DNA from: Flavobacterium araucananum
GTDB taxonomy: Bacteria; Bacteroidota; Bacteroidia; Flavobacteriales; Flavobacteriaceae
Length of the DNA: 64,000 nucleotides
NCBI RefSeq assembly: GCF_002222055.1
Contig: NZ_MUGS01000002.1
Span: forward strand, 412,009-476,008
Direction: 5' to 3'
The notes under the pieces were generated by a model. The model did no database searches and had not been told where the DNA came from. It saw nothing but the letters and a program-made list of their open reading frames with translations. Shown here piece after piece: positions 17,681-26,095 of this stretch. The translations under genes and the position numbers were made by a program. Each line of letters begins with the position of its first letter. Position 1 is the first letter of the stretch.

Positions 17681-17730
17681 GTTTTTAGTATAAACAGTTC
17701 TTCTGAAAAGCTGTAGGATCTGATTTTTGA

Positions 17731-18354
17731 TTAATGAACCTCAACCTCAAAAATTTCTGTATAAGTAATAGAAGTTTTTTCTTTATCATTAAATTCATAA
17801 TTAAGAACTGCTTCGATAGTATTAATTCCCTTTTTGGTTAATACTTCTTTTACATCAATACCTATCTTAGACGTTTTTTTTACTATTCGTTTTACTTTTG
17901 TGTCATCTACGTCTGTATTTTCAATCTTAAAATTACGTTTAGCATTAGGTACATTGGCTATTAAGTAGTGATATTTTAAGGTGTCTCCAACTTTAAGATA
18001 TTGCTTGACATCTTGTTTAAGTCGCCTTTTTCTTGATATTTGATTTTGATATGTTTCGATTAACGGATACCCTTTAAAATTTTCTACATTTCCCTTTTCA
18101 TCAAAAAGAACAGTAAAAGCTTGTATACCTAAATCATCGTATGATGTATAGCGCATAATTTTTCCGGATGGAAAATTTTCAATCTTTTCTTCAATGCCTT
18201 CATTTTTAATAACAGATTCAAACACTTCTTTTTTTTGTTTTACATCAGAAGAATATTCTTTTGATGTATAAACTTTTTCATCCTTAAAATAAAAAACCAC
18301 GGCTATCAAGCCAAGTATGACAGTGGACAATATAATTATATATTTATTTTTCAT
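17731..18354 (-). CDS. Membrane-anchored paralogue 3 of the MORN/YwqK-like family (candidate immunity protein)
   Basis: 207 residues. One N-terminal membrane anchor (IIILSTVILGLIAVVFYF) is followed by an outward domain. It aligns with the two upstream genes through SGKIMRYTSYDDLGIQAF, the FDEKGNVENFKGYP block, LKVGDTLKYHYLIANVPNAKR, and the ending EVEVH. It lacks the first MORN-type repeats seen in the other two copies. The C-terminal third looks like a beta-sandwich. By comparison with YwqK-type MORN antitoxins it may neutralise the toxin-like product encoded at 20006-20734; this is inference. It is last in the four-gene minus-strand cluster. Confidence 0.55.
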   Translation of the reverse strand: MKNKYIIILSTVILGLIAVVFYFKDEKVYTSKEYSSDVKQKKEVFESVIKNEGIEEKIENFPSGKIMRYTSYDDLGIQAFTVLFDEKGNVENFKGYPLIETYQNQISRKRRLKQDVKQYLKVGDTLKYHYLIANVPNAKRNFKIENTDVDDTKVKRIVKKTSKIGIDVKEVLTKKGINTIEAVLNYEFNDKEKTSITYTEIFEVEVH

Positions 18355-18422
18355 AATTTCATTTTTTTTTTGTGGAGAACTATAAATGTCTCTATTAGTT
18401 GATACTGATTATGCAATATTGA

Positions 18423-19201
18423 TTAATGAACCTGAATCTTAAAAGAAGTCGCATCATTAATAACTGTTTTTTCTTTATCGTCAAATTCATATTTAACGGT
18501 TGCTATTATTGTATTAATTCCTTTTGTTGTTAATACTTCTTCTATATCAAAACTTATTTGAGATGTTTTTTTTAATGTTGATTTAACTTTTGTATAATCT
18601 GAATCCATATTTTTTATCCTAATGTCGCGTTTGGCATTTGGGATATACGCTATTAAATATTGATGTTTTAATGTGTCTCCTACTTTAAGATATTGATTTA
18701 TTTTTGTTTTAGATTTTTCTTTGTTTGCAATTTTAGATTGATAAACTTCCATTATTGGATAGCCTTTATAGTTTTCTACATTTCCTTTTTCATCAAAATC
18801 AATGATAAAAGCTGAGATGCCTAAATCATCATAAATCATGTATCTCATATCCTTGCCATTTGGATGATAATAAAAACTTTCTTCTAAGATTTTACTGGTC
18901 TTTCTATAATGTACTGATTCGATAGTACCGTTATCATAGTAAAAAATACTTTCACCTTTTATCTGTCCATTAACAAAATTACCTTCATAGGTTTTATTTC
19001 CTTTTTCATTATAATTAATAAATTTTCCGTGAAAAATTGTATCCCCATCTTTTATTATATATTCTAGTGTTGTAGTCTCTTTTGTTTCGGCATCATATTC
19101 TTTTAAAACATGTACTTTTCCATACATAAAATAAAAAAACCGAATACCCAACTAAGTACTATAATAGTTAATAGTACTATTATTTTGTGTTTTCTATTCA
19201 T
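18423..19201 (-). pseudogene. Paralogue 2 of the MORN/YwqK-like family, frameshifted at a T7 tract
   Basis: The natural ATG at 19201 starts MNRKHKIIVLLTIIVLSWVF, a membrane anchor like those of its paralogues, but this frame stops after MEKYMF. The main frame begins at about 19151 and continues YFMYGKVHVLKEYDAETK, then GDTIFHGKFINYNEKGNKTYEGNFVNGQIKGESIFYY (MORN-type repeats), and ends FKIQVH. Adding one T to the run of seven at 19133-19139 joins the frames into a 258-residue protein matching its neighbours. This is a frameshift mutation, a phase-variable tract or a sequencing error. Without repair, only a TTG start would give an anchorless product. Confidence 0.7.
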
Positions 19202-19239
19202 TGTTATAAATCGTTTCGTTTTTTGTCCTGGCCTTTAGG

Positions 19240-20022
19240 TTAATGAACCTCAACCTTAAAAGAAATGGTATCATTAATAACTGTTTTTTCTTTATCGTTA
19301 AATTCATATTTAACAACAGCTCTGATCTTATTAATTCCTTTTCTTATTAATACTTCTTTTACTTCAAGACCAGTTTGAGACGTTTTTTTGAATGTTCGTT
19401 TAACTTTTGTGTTATCCACATTTAAGTTTTCTATTTTAAGGCTACGTTTGGCATTTGGGATATTTGCTATTATATATTGCTGTTTTAATGTATCTCCTAT
19501 TTTAAGGTATTGCTCAATTTTTGTTTTAAATCTTTTTTTGTTTACAATTCTATATTGATATGTTTCCATTACTGGATAACCTTCATAATTAACAATATTT
19601 CCTTCTTTATCAAAACGAGAAATAAAAGCTGACAAGCCAAAATAGTCATATAATGTGTATTGCATTACCTTTCCTGATGGATGATTTTCTATAATTTCCT
19701 CCAGAATTTTACTGCTTTTCCGATAAAATATCGATTCTATTATACCATTGTCAAAATAATAAATGCTTTTTCCGTTTGGTTCTCCATTCACAAAATTCCC
19801 TTCAGCTATTTTGTTTCCTTCTCTATTGTAACGAACAAATTTGCCATTTAGAAGAGTATCTCCATTTTTAATGACGTATTCATATTCTGAAGCTTTTTTT
19901 CTGTTTGGATAATACTCATGTAAAACATATATTTTTTCAGTCCTAGACCAGAGGTAGAGCACTACAATTCCTAATAGTATTGCAAAAAATAAAATTGTCA
20001 ATATTTTATTTTTTTTTGTCAT
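19240..20022 (-). CDS. Membrane-anchored paralogue 1 of the MORN/YwqK-like family (candidate immunity protein)
   Basis: 260 residues from ATG 20022. An in-frame start at 20067 lies deeper in the preceding gene and adds a non-family segment. An anchor (ILTILFFAILLGIVVLYLW) is followed by MORN-type repeats: LLNGKFVRYNREGNKIAEGN, then VNGEPNGKSIYYFDNG. Next come SGKVMQYTLYDYFGLSAF and a C-terminal domain shared with its two downstream paralogues, ending FKVEVH. Its start overlaps the end of the toxin-like gene by 17 nt, so translation is probably coupled. That gene order is typical of effector-immunity pairs. YwqK-family MORN proteins are named as antitoxins. Confidence 0.6.
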   Translation of the reverse strand: MTKKNKILTILFFAILLGIVVLYLWSRTEKIYVLHEYYPNRKKASEYEYVIKNGDTLLNGKFVRYNREGNKIAEGNFVNGEPNGKSIYYFDNGIIESIFYRKSSKILEEIIENHPSGKVMQYTLYDYFGLSAFISRFDKEGNIVNYEGYPVMETYQYRIVNKKRFKTKIEQYLKIGDTLKQQYIIANIPNAKRSLKIENLNVDNTKVKRTFKKTSQTGLEVKEVLIRKGINKIRAVVKYEFNDKEKTVINDTISFKVEVH

Positions 20023-20734
20023 TGTGTATTTTAACCTCTGTTCTAATTTCTTTTCCACTTTTGTCATACCAAGTTGTTCTTATATTTTTATTAGATTTAG
20101 TACTATTTGCATTATTTTCTTTGGCTTTTTGTTTGTCTAAAGTTTCTTTCATAGCCTTCCCACCATCTACACCATTATCAACTGCGTTTGTAAAATCATC
20201 AACTTTGTTTTCTTGTGTTGGTTTTCCTCCGTTTGTTCCTTTTCCTTTTGGGGTAGGGTTTTTTATTTCGAATGCAAATATCATAAGGAGGGCTTCAAGT
20301 GCACCTCCAAAATCAATCCAGGTTACATTTCTTCCGCCTTTGGGCAATGCGCCGGGGTTTTGATAGTTTCCTGCGTCAGACATTGCAATTCCGTCACTAA
20401 AAAAGGAGGGTTTCTTTTTATTAAAATCGTAAAGAACTTCTCCGTTATAGGTTATTAGTCTGGTTTCTCCATCTAATAATATTCGGCTATTATTAGCAAA
20501 AGTTTTGCCCCAGGTATGTCCTAAATTAGAATAATTGCAAATCTCAGCCTTTCCGTCAAGCCACTTTATTTCTCCTGTTATTTTATTTCTGTACCAATCA
20601 AATGGGGTTCGCCCATAGCAATCTGCCAAGCGCAATAAATCATTGTTGTAAGCGGCATAAGAGGAGTACTGTCCGAGATCTCCTTTTGTCTTAAAATTAT
20701 CAAAAATGTCGAAGTTATCAAAGTTATTATACAT
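20006..20734 (-). CDS. Polymorphic-toxin-like protein without a recognisable delivery domain
   Basis: 242 residues. The segment GRTPFDWYRNKITGEIKWLDG, with SNLGHTWG about ten residues later, resembles the junction before toxin domains in Bacteroidota Rhs and other polymorphic toxins. A hydrophobic stretch GALEALLMIFAFEI follows, then a Gly/Lys/Asn-rich linker and a basic tail. No Rhs repeats, signal peptide or known nuclease motif is seen, so it may be a detached 3' toxin cassette. It heads a minus-strand cluster with three MORN-family genes and overlaps the first by 17 nt. The toxin assignment is inference; the start at 20734 fits a gene with an upstream non-coding gap. Confidence 0.5.
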   Translation of the reverse strand: MYNNFDNFDIFDNFKTKGDLGQYSSYAAYNNDLLRLADCYGRTPFDWYRNKITGEIKWLDGKAEICNYSNLGHTWGKTFANNSRILLDGETRLITYNGEVLYDFNKKKPSFFSDGIAMSDAGNYQNPGALPKGGRNVTWIDFGGALEALLMIFAFEIKNPTPKGKGTNGGKPTQENKVDDFTNAVDNGVDGGKAMKETLDKQKAKENNANSTKSNKNIRTTWYDKSGKEIRTEVKIHNDKKK

Positions 20735-20743
20735 AATAAACAG

Positions 20744-20786
20744 TGTATCAATGTAAGTTATTACTTATTTTAATAACAATGATACA
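20744..20786. promoter_or_regulatory. Imperfect inverted repeat upstream of the toxin-like gene
   Basis: Arms TGTATCAATGTAAGTTATTA and TAATAACAATGATACA pair with a 4-nt gap in one arm. It lies 10 nt before the ATG at 20734. It could be an operator, a hairpin in the leader, or a remnant. Confidence 0.35.
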
Positions 20787-20836
20787 TATAAATTATCTTA
20801 CTTAAAAGACAACTTAGAACATTAACATAATTGTTT

Positions 20837-20874
20837 AAACCAAAAAAGAGACTCGAAAGTCTCTTTTTTGGTTT
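20837..20874 (-). terminator. Terminator of the XRE regulator gene
   Basis: Perfect 17-bp stem (AAACCAAAAAAGAGACT / complement) with CGAA loop. T runs on both strands make it usable in both directions. It separates the regulator from the toxin-like gene. Confidence 0.85.
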
Positions 20875-20893
20875 AATATATATCTTATAATAG

Positions 20894-21298
20894 TTATTTT
20901 GTTTTTACGATATTTTCTAAAAATTCGACTTTTTCTTTTTCAGCCTGAACCAAACGTTCGTATAATTTTTTGTTTTCTTCGTAAGCTTCTATTAATTTGT
21001 CCAAAGGATTGAATGTGCAATGATTATTAAAAGTACCAGCACTATTATCAGTAAAAGTATTAAAATAATTAATCATATTTTCTTCCGAAAAGTTTTCAAT
21101 AGCTTCTACCGTAACTCCCAATACTTTTGCAATTTCTACAAGTTTTTTAGTATCAACTTCTTCGCTTCCTTCAAGTCCTGAAATAGATTGCTGGCTTACA
21201 CCAATAGCTTCTGCAAGCGCTTCTTGTTTCATACCTCGAAGTTCTCTGATGCGGCTAATATTTCTGCCAATGTGTTTTGGTTTTGTTGCTGTACTCAT
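20894..21298 (-). CDS. XRE-family helix-turn-helix regulator
   Basis: 134 residues. The N-terminal Cro/C1 helix-turn-helix covers about 12-66: ISRIRELRGMKQEALAEAIG, then VSQQSISGLEGSEEV. A long charged C-terminal helix with heptad character (LIEAYEENKKLYERLVQAEKEKVEFLENI) may mediate dimerisation. It lies upstream of the toxin/MORN cluster on the same strand but is cut off by a strong terminator, so it is a separate unit. Whether it controls the cluster is open. Confidence 0.8.
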   Translation of the reverse strand: MSTATKPKHIGRNISRIRELRGMKQEALAEAIGVSQQSISGLEGSEEVDTKKLVEIAKVLGVTVEAIENFSEENMINYFNTFTDNSAGTFNNHCTFNPLDKLIEAYEENKKLYERLVQAEKEKVEFLENIVKTK

Positions 21299-21778
21299 AA
21301 TTCAAAGATATTTAAAAATTCTGAAAAATTTTTCTGTTTAGGTAAAATACAATCTGCACTTGTGCCATACAATTTTCGATAGTTCGCAAGCACGCAATTT
21401 ATTGCTTAATTTTGGCCTGCCTGCAAAAGTACGATTTTTCGCATGCGGTAAAATAAAGAACCTGGGATTATTAGGAGCTTGGTTCTATTGTTGCAAATAA
21501 GCTAGAGATAGGTGTTTAAGAAAACTAAAATTTATGATGTAGCCCCGATAGAACTGGAAATCCTTTTGTTTGCGCCCCGGCGGATACAAAAGATTGTAAG
21601 GGATAGCGGGACAAAAGGTGTTTTGAAACGGAGTTTTTATGCTTCAAAAAAAAAACGAAACTTATAAACACCAACACAAGTGAAGTCGAAACTAATTCAT
21701 AACTACAAGAACTTCGACCTCACGAGTTGGCATAAAAAACAAAAATGTATGTAATAAAAACTATAAACTTACAGAGTT
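21299..21778. other. Intergenic region with a dispersed element at 21541-21610
   Basis: No gene recognised. It contains AGCCCCGATAGAACTGGAAA, then TCCTTTTG, a decayed hairpin and CAAAAGATTG. This is an eroded copy of the element found in the opposite direction at 53107-53214. Confidence 0.55.
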
Positions 21779-24085
21779 TTAGATAGTTGCTCTCATTTCC
21801 TGAGCGGCAGCAACCATCTCGATTAATGCTTTTTTGGTTTCGTCCCAATGGCGAGTTTTTAAGCCACAATCGGGATTTACCCACAATTGATCTACGGGAA
21901 TTACGGCCGAAGCTTTTTCGAGCAAACGAACCATTTCGGCACTTGATGGCACACGTGGCGAGTGAATATCGTAAACACCGGGACCAATTTCGTTTGGATA
22001 TTTAAAGTTGGCAAAAGCGTCTAAAAGCTCCATTTGCGAACGCGAACATTCGATCGTGATAACATCTGCATCCATATCTGCAATGTTCTGGATAATGTCG
22101 TTAAACTCGCTGTAACACATGTGTGTATGAATTTGTGTGTCGTCGTTTACACCACTTGCCGAAATTCGGAATGCTTTTACGGCCCAATCCAGGTAGTTTG
22201 CCCATTCTTCTTTTCTTAGAGGCAATCCTTCGCGAATCGCAGGTTCGTCGATCTGAATGATTTTGATTCCGGCTTTTTCAAGATCTACGACTTCGTCACG
22301 AATTGCCAAAGCAATTTGCGTACAAGTTTCAGAACGGGGCTGATCGTTACGAACAAACGACCATTGCAAGATCGTTACAGGGCCGGTAAGCATACCTTTT
22401 ACCCATTTTTGGGTCAATGATTGGGCATATTTAGACCATTTTACGGCCATTGGGTTTGGTCTCGAAACATCGCCATAAATAACCGGAGGTTTCACGCAAC
22501 GGCTACCATAACTTTGTACCCAGCCATTTTTTGTAAAGGTAAAACCGGACAATTGCTCCCCAAAATATTCGACCATATCGTTGCGTTCGAATTCTCCGTG
22601 AACCAATACATCAATTCCGGTTTCTTCCTGAAAACGAATTGTAGCTTCGGTTTCTTTCTCGATCAATTCGTTGTATTGCTCGGTAGTCAATTCTCCTTTT
22701 TTAAATTTTGCTCTCCAGCTTCTCACTTCGGCTGTTTGAGGAAAAGATCCAATTGTGGTGGTTGGGAACAAAGGAAGATTCAAGGCTTCGATTTGTCTTT
22801 TTCGTCGTGTCGCAAAAGTACTTTTACGTTGATCATCTGTAGCTGTAATGGCAGCAACACGTGCTTTTACGGCATTATTATGAATTAATTCTGAAGTTTT
22901 ACGATTGTCATTTGCAATTTTGTTTCTTTCGTAACCAACAGAGTTTTGTGCTATAGTTTCGTTAGAAGCCAATTGTTTTAATACGAAAACCTCATTGATT
23001 TTTTGTTTGGCAAAAGCAAGCCATTGTTTAATTTCCGGAGTCAGTGTTTCATCATTTGTTTCTAAGTCTAAATCGCATGGACTATGAATCAAGGAACAGG
23101 ATGGCGCTACCAGAATTCGGTTTTCTCCCAAAGCATCGGTTGCTTTTTTGATTAAAGCCAAAGAATTTGAGTAATCATTTTTCCAGATATTTCTACCATC
23201 GACAACTCCCAGAGAAAGATTTACGTTGGCGGCCAATTTTCCTGATTCTAAAATATCATCTAATTGCGACGGGCAACGCACTAAATCTAAATGAAAAGTA
23301 TCGACCGGTAATGCCAATGCGGTTTCAAGATTTTCGCCAAAACAATCAAAATAATTCGCCAGAACAATTTTAATATCAGGGAAACGTTTGTTGATCTCAT
23401 TATACACTTTCGTGAAAGTATTGCGCTCTTTGTCTGTTAAGTTGAGCGCTAAAAAAGGCTCGTCTAACTGAATGTACTGTACTTTTTGGGCCTGTAGTTT
23501 CTCGAATATCTCGAAGTAAACAGGAAGTAGTTTATCGATAAGATCAATGCGGTGAAAACCTTCTTCTTTTTCTTTTCCTAAAAGTAAATAAGAAACAGGT
23601 CCAATTAGAACCGGTTTTGTGGCAATTTTTGCCGCATTTGCTTCCTTAAACTCGGTGATTATTTTTTCAGAAAACAAATCGAATTTTTGATTCTTTGTAA
23701 ATTCAGGAACAATATAATGGTAGTTGGTGTCGAACCATTTTGTCATTTCCATTGCCACAACATCCTGACCGTTTTTTTGAGCTCCTCTTGCCATTGCAAA
23801 ATACAAGTCGATAGACGAGTTTGTTTTGGCAAATTCGTGGTATCGTTCCGGAATTGCCCCTACAGTGAGCGTTAAGTCAAGTACCTGATCGTAAAATGAA
23901 AAATCATTAGACGGAATCAAATCTATCCCGGCTTCTGATTGTAAATGCCAGTTTTTGAGACGAATGTCTTTTCCGGTTTCAATAAGTTCGGTAACCGAAA
24001 TTTTTCCTGCCCAATACAATTCGCAGGCTTTTTTTAATTCTCTGTTGCTACCAATTCTTGGATAACCTAAATTATTTGTTTTCAT
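21779..24085 (-). CDS. metE: Cobalamin-independent methionine synthase
   Basis: 768 residues, the full MetE length. It transfers the methyl group of 5-methyl-tetrahydrofolate polyglutamate to homocysteine without B12. The N-terminal half begins NNLGYPRIGSNRELKKACE. The C-terminal catalytic half shows FPTTTIGSFPQT, the zinc-site segment HTHMCYSEFNDI (His and Cys ligands), IECSRSQMELLDAF, and the last zinc Cys in VNPDCGLKTRHW. It stands alone, divergent from an Lrp/AsnC gene. No riboswitch is seen upstream, in contrast to the metH locus. Presence of both MetH and MetE lets the cell make methionine with or without cobalamin. Confidence 0.95.
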   Translation of the reverse strand: MKTNNLGYPRIGSNRELKKACELYWAGKISVTELIETGKDIRLKNWHLQSEAGIDLIPSNDFSFYDQVLDLTLTVGAIPERYHEFAKTNSSIDLYFAMARGAQKNGQDVVAMEMTKWFDTNYHYIVPEFTKNQKFDLFSEKIITEFKEANAAKIATKPVLIGPVSYLLLGKEKEEGFHRIDLIDKLLPVYFEIFEKLQAQKVQYIQLDEPFLALNLTDKERNTFTKVYNEINKRFPDIKIVLANYFDCFGENLETALALPVDTFHLDLVRCPSQLDDILESGKLAANVNLSLGVVDGRNIWKNDYSNSLALIKKATDALGENRILVAPSCSLIHSPCDLDLETNDETLTPEIKQWLAFAKQKINEVFVLKQLASNETIAQNSVGYERNKIANDNRKTSELIHNNAVKARVAAITATDDQRKSTFATRRKRQIEALNLPLFPTTTIGSFPQTAEVRSWRAKFKKGELTTEQYNELIEKETEATIRFQEETGIDVLVHGEFERNDMVEYFGEQLSGFTFTKNGWVQSYGSRCVKPPVIYGDVSRPNPMAVKWSKYAQSLTQKWVKGMLTGPVTILQWSFVRNDQPRSETCTQIALAIRDEVVDLEKAGIKIIQIDEPAIREGLPLRKEEWANYLDWAVKAFRISASGVNDDTQIHTHMCYSEFNDIIQNIADMDADVITIECSRSQMELLDAFANFKYPNEIGPGVYDIHSPRVPSSAEMVRLLEKASAVIPVDQLWVNPDCGLKTRHWDETKKALIEMVAAAQEMRATI

Positions 24086-24110
24086 TTTTGCTTCAGTGTT
24101 TTTTACTGAA

Positions 24111-24118
24111 CAAATTTA
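24111..24118 (-). promoter_or_regulatory. -7 box TAAATTTG upstream of metE
   Basis: Exact TAnnTTTG match on the minus strand, 25 nt before the metE ATG. The -33 element is unclear. Confidence 0.5.
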
Positions 24119-24242
24119 TTGTTTTAGGTTTTATAACTTATATTTGACTGTTATTTAAGTAAATAGTGTTTATAAACGAATGTTTTGAAGATTATATTAC
24201 TGATAAAAGCTTTTAAAAAGAACTTTAGCCGTAAAAAACACT

Positions 24243-24704
24243 ATGGAAAATCTCGACAAAACCGATTTACTGATTTTGAAATACCTGCAAGAGAACTCAA
24301 ATATCAACACAAAAGACCTTGCAAGTAAATTATTTCTGACCGTTACGCCCGTTTACGAGCGTATAAAAAGATTAGAAAGAGACGGCTATATTACAAAATA
24401 TGTGGCGTTGCTGGACAAGAAAAAAATGAATCGCGGTATGATTGTTTTTTGCAATGTTCGCTTAAAAGAACATGCAAAAAATGTGGGGAGCAATTTTGTA
24501 AAAGATATTGTTGCACTTCCAGAAATTATAGAATGTTATAATATTGCAGGCGATTATGATTTTATGCTTAAAATTCTTGTTCAGGATATGGCTAGTTATC
24601 AGGATTTTGTAATGAACAAATTGTCTACAATCGAAAACATCGGGAATACAAACAGTATTTTTGTAATGGGAGAGATTAAACACAGTACAGCGCTGGAGTT
24701 TTAA
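24243..24704 (+). CDS. Lrp/AsnC-family transcriptional regulator
   Basis: 153 residues. An N-terminal winged helix-turn-helix (LDKTDLLILKYLQENSNINTK, then DLASKLFLTVTPVYERIKRLERDGYI) precedes the RAM effector-binding domain (LPEIIECYNIAGDYDFMLKI). Such regulators sense amino acids. It is divergent from metE, with 157 nt between the two starts, and lies upstream of the formate cassette. Either may be its target. Confidence 0.88.
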   Translation: MENLDKTDLLILKYLQENSNINTKDLASKLFLTVTPVYERIKRLERDGYITKYVALLDKKKMNRGMIVFCNVRLKEHAKNVGSNFVKDIVALPEIIECYNIAGDYDFMLKILVQDMASYQDFVMNKLSTIENIGNTNSIFVMGEIKHSTALEF

Positions 24705-24782
24705 AAAAATCGTCTTATTATATAACAATACCGGGGATTTTAAAACACGATAAAAATCACCTTTTTTGTAAGTTTAGGCTTT

Positions 24783-24813
24783 TACATTTGTAAGATACAT
24801 ACTAATTGTATCT
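24783..24813 (+). promoter_or_regulatory. -7 box and operator-like inverted repeat before the formate cassette
   Basis: TACATTTG at 24783-24790 matches TAnnTTTG. AGATACA (24793-24799) and TGTATCT (24807-24813) form a perfect 7-bp inverted repeat with 7-nt spacer, just downstream of the box and 4 nt before the ATG at 24818. A repressor bound there would block transcription. Confidence 0.5.
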
Positions 24814-24817
24814 ACTT

Positions 24818-25996
24818 ATGATAAAGAAAAATAAATGGGTAGTTGCAGCGGCAGGAATGTTGTTGCAATTATCAATAGGCTCTATTTATGCTTACAGTGT
24901 CTGGATAAATCCCATTTATGCACTAAACGGCTGGGATGGCAACCAGCTGAAACTTTCCTTTAGTTTAGCCATTTGTTTCCTGGGTCTTACAGCTGCTTTT
25001 ATGCAAAAGTTTGTTCGCAAAACAGGACCCAAAAAAGCGGGATTGCTTGCAGCCTTATTTTTTGGTATTGGATTAATAGGCAGCGGATTTGCCATTGCTG
25101 CAAAATCATTGCCGCTATTTTATTTATGCTACGGTGTTATAAGCGGTATAGGTTTGGGATTTGGATACATTACACCCATTTGGGTTGTTGTAAAATGGTT
25201 TCCTGAAAAACCGGGTTTCGCGGGCGGACTCGTCATTATGTCCTTTGCCTTAGGATCTGTAATTGCCTCACGGCTTATTTTGCCATTGGTAGACTTATTT
25301 GGTGTTTCAGGTACTTTTTATTGGTTAGGGAGTGCTTATTTTATACTAATGACTTTAGCATCATTATGCTTGTGGCTTCCTGTTGCTGATCCTCAGATAG
25401 AAAATTCGGTAACGAACAGTTCTATACCTTTAAGAGAGTTATTAAAGGATGTTCGCTTTTACAGCCTTTGGCTCATGTTGTTCTTAAACACGACTTGTGG
25501 TATTGCATTAATCTCGATTGCAGCACCAATGGCAAAAGAAATTATTCATATTACAGATCGGCAAGCCATTAATTTTGTTGCATTCATTGGTTTTTTTAAC
25601 GGATTTGGAAGATTGTTTTGGTCCAGCATCTCTGATAAAATTGGTCGATGGTCAACCTTCTTCTTATTTTTTGCAATTGGAGCCTGTTGTTTTCTGGTTT
25701 TAAGTCAGACCAATAATCCGCTTTTATTTCAAATACTGATTTTTATTATTATCAGCTGTTATGGAGGAGCGTTTGCCACTATGCCCGCTTTTGTCAAAGA
25801 TATTTATGGGTCAGGCAAAATGAGTGCCCCTTTTGGTTTTATACTAATAGCGTGGTCTGTAGCTGCTTTTGTTGGTCCCGGATTGCTTTCGCTTACAAGC
25901 GATTATACCGTAATATTTTATTTGTTTGCAGCACTATTAAGTGGTACTGCCATCATGTGCTTATTGGTGAAATCTAAACTTACTTACGGAAAATAA
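24818..25996 (+). CDS. MFS transporter, oxalate/formate antiporter (OFA) type
   Basis: 392 residues from ATG 24818; an upstream TTG at 24806 lies inside an inverted repeat and is rejected. There are twelve hydrophobic segments. The start WVVAAAGMLLQLSIGSIYAYSVW is typical of OFA-family monocarboxylate carriers, and FGYITPIWVVVKWFPEKPG and GRLFWSSISDKIGR are the family's inter-helix motifs. It is probably a formate or lactate carrier, since pflB and pflA follow on the same strand (99 nt to pflB). The direction of transport cannot be read from sequence. Confidence 0.82.
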   Translation: MIKKNKWVVAAAGMLLQLSIGSIYAYSVWINPIYALNGWDGNQLKLSFSLAICFLGLTAAFMQKFVRKTGPKKAGLLAALFFGIGLIGSGFAIAAKSLPLFYLCYGVISGIGLGFGYITPIWVVVKWFPEKPGFAGGLVIMSFALGSVIASRLILPLVDLFGVSGTFYWLGSAYFILMTLASLCLWLPVADPQIENSVTNSSIPLRELLKDVRFYSLWLMLFLNTTCGIALISIAAPMAKEIIHITDRQAINFVAFIGFFNGFGRLFWSSISDKIGRWSTFFLFFAIGACCFLVLSQTNNPLLFQILIFIIISCYGGAFATMPAFVKDIYGSGKMSAPFGFILIAWSVAAFVGPGLLSLTSDYTVIFYLFAALLSGTAIMCLLVKSKLTYGK

Positions 25997-26095
25997 ATTT
26001 ATTTTATAAATAATCCCCTTGCTGATTATTATCATGTTTTTGTATGAAAAAAGTGATGAAATTTACTTGTATAAATACATTAAAATTAATTAGTT

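Noticed and set aside
19980..20458. Plus-strand ORFs opposite the toxin-like gene
   Set aside because: Antisense shadows of the toxin and immunity genes, with Cys/Phe-rich random content.
24111..24242. Cobalamin riboswitch upstream of metE
   Set aside because: No B12-box or SAM-core motif was seen in the 157-nt gap.
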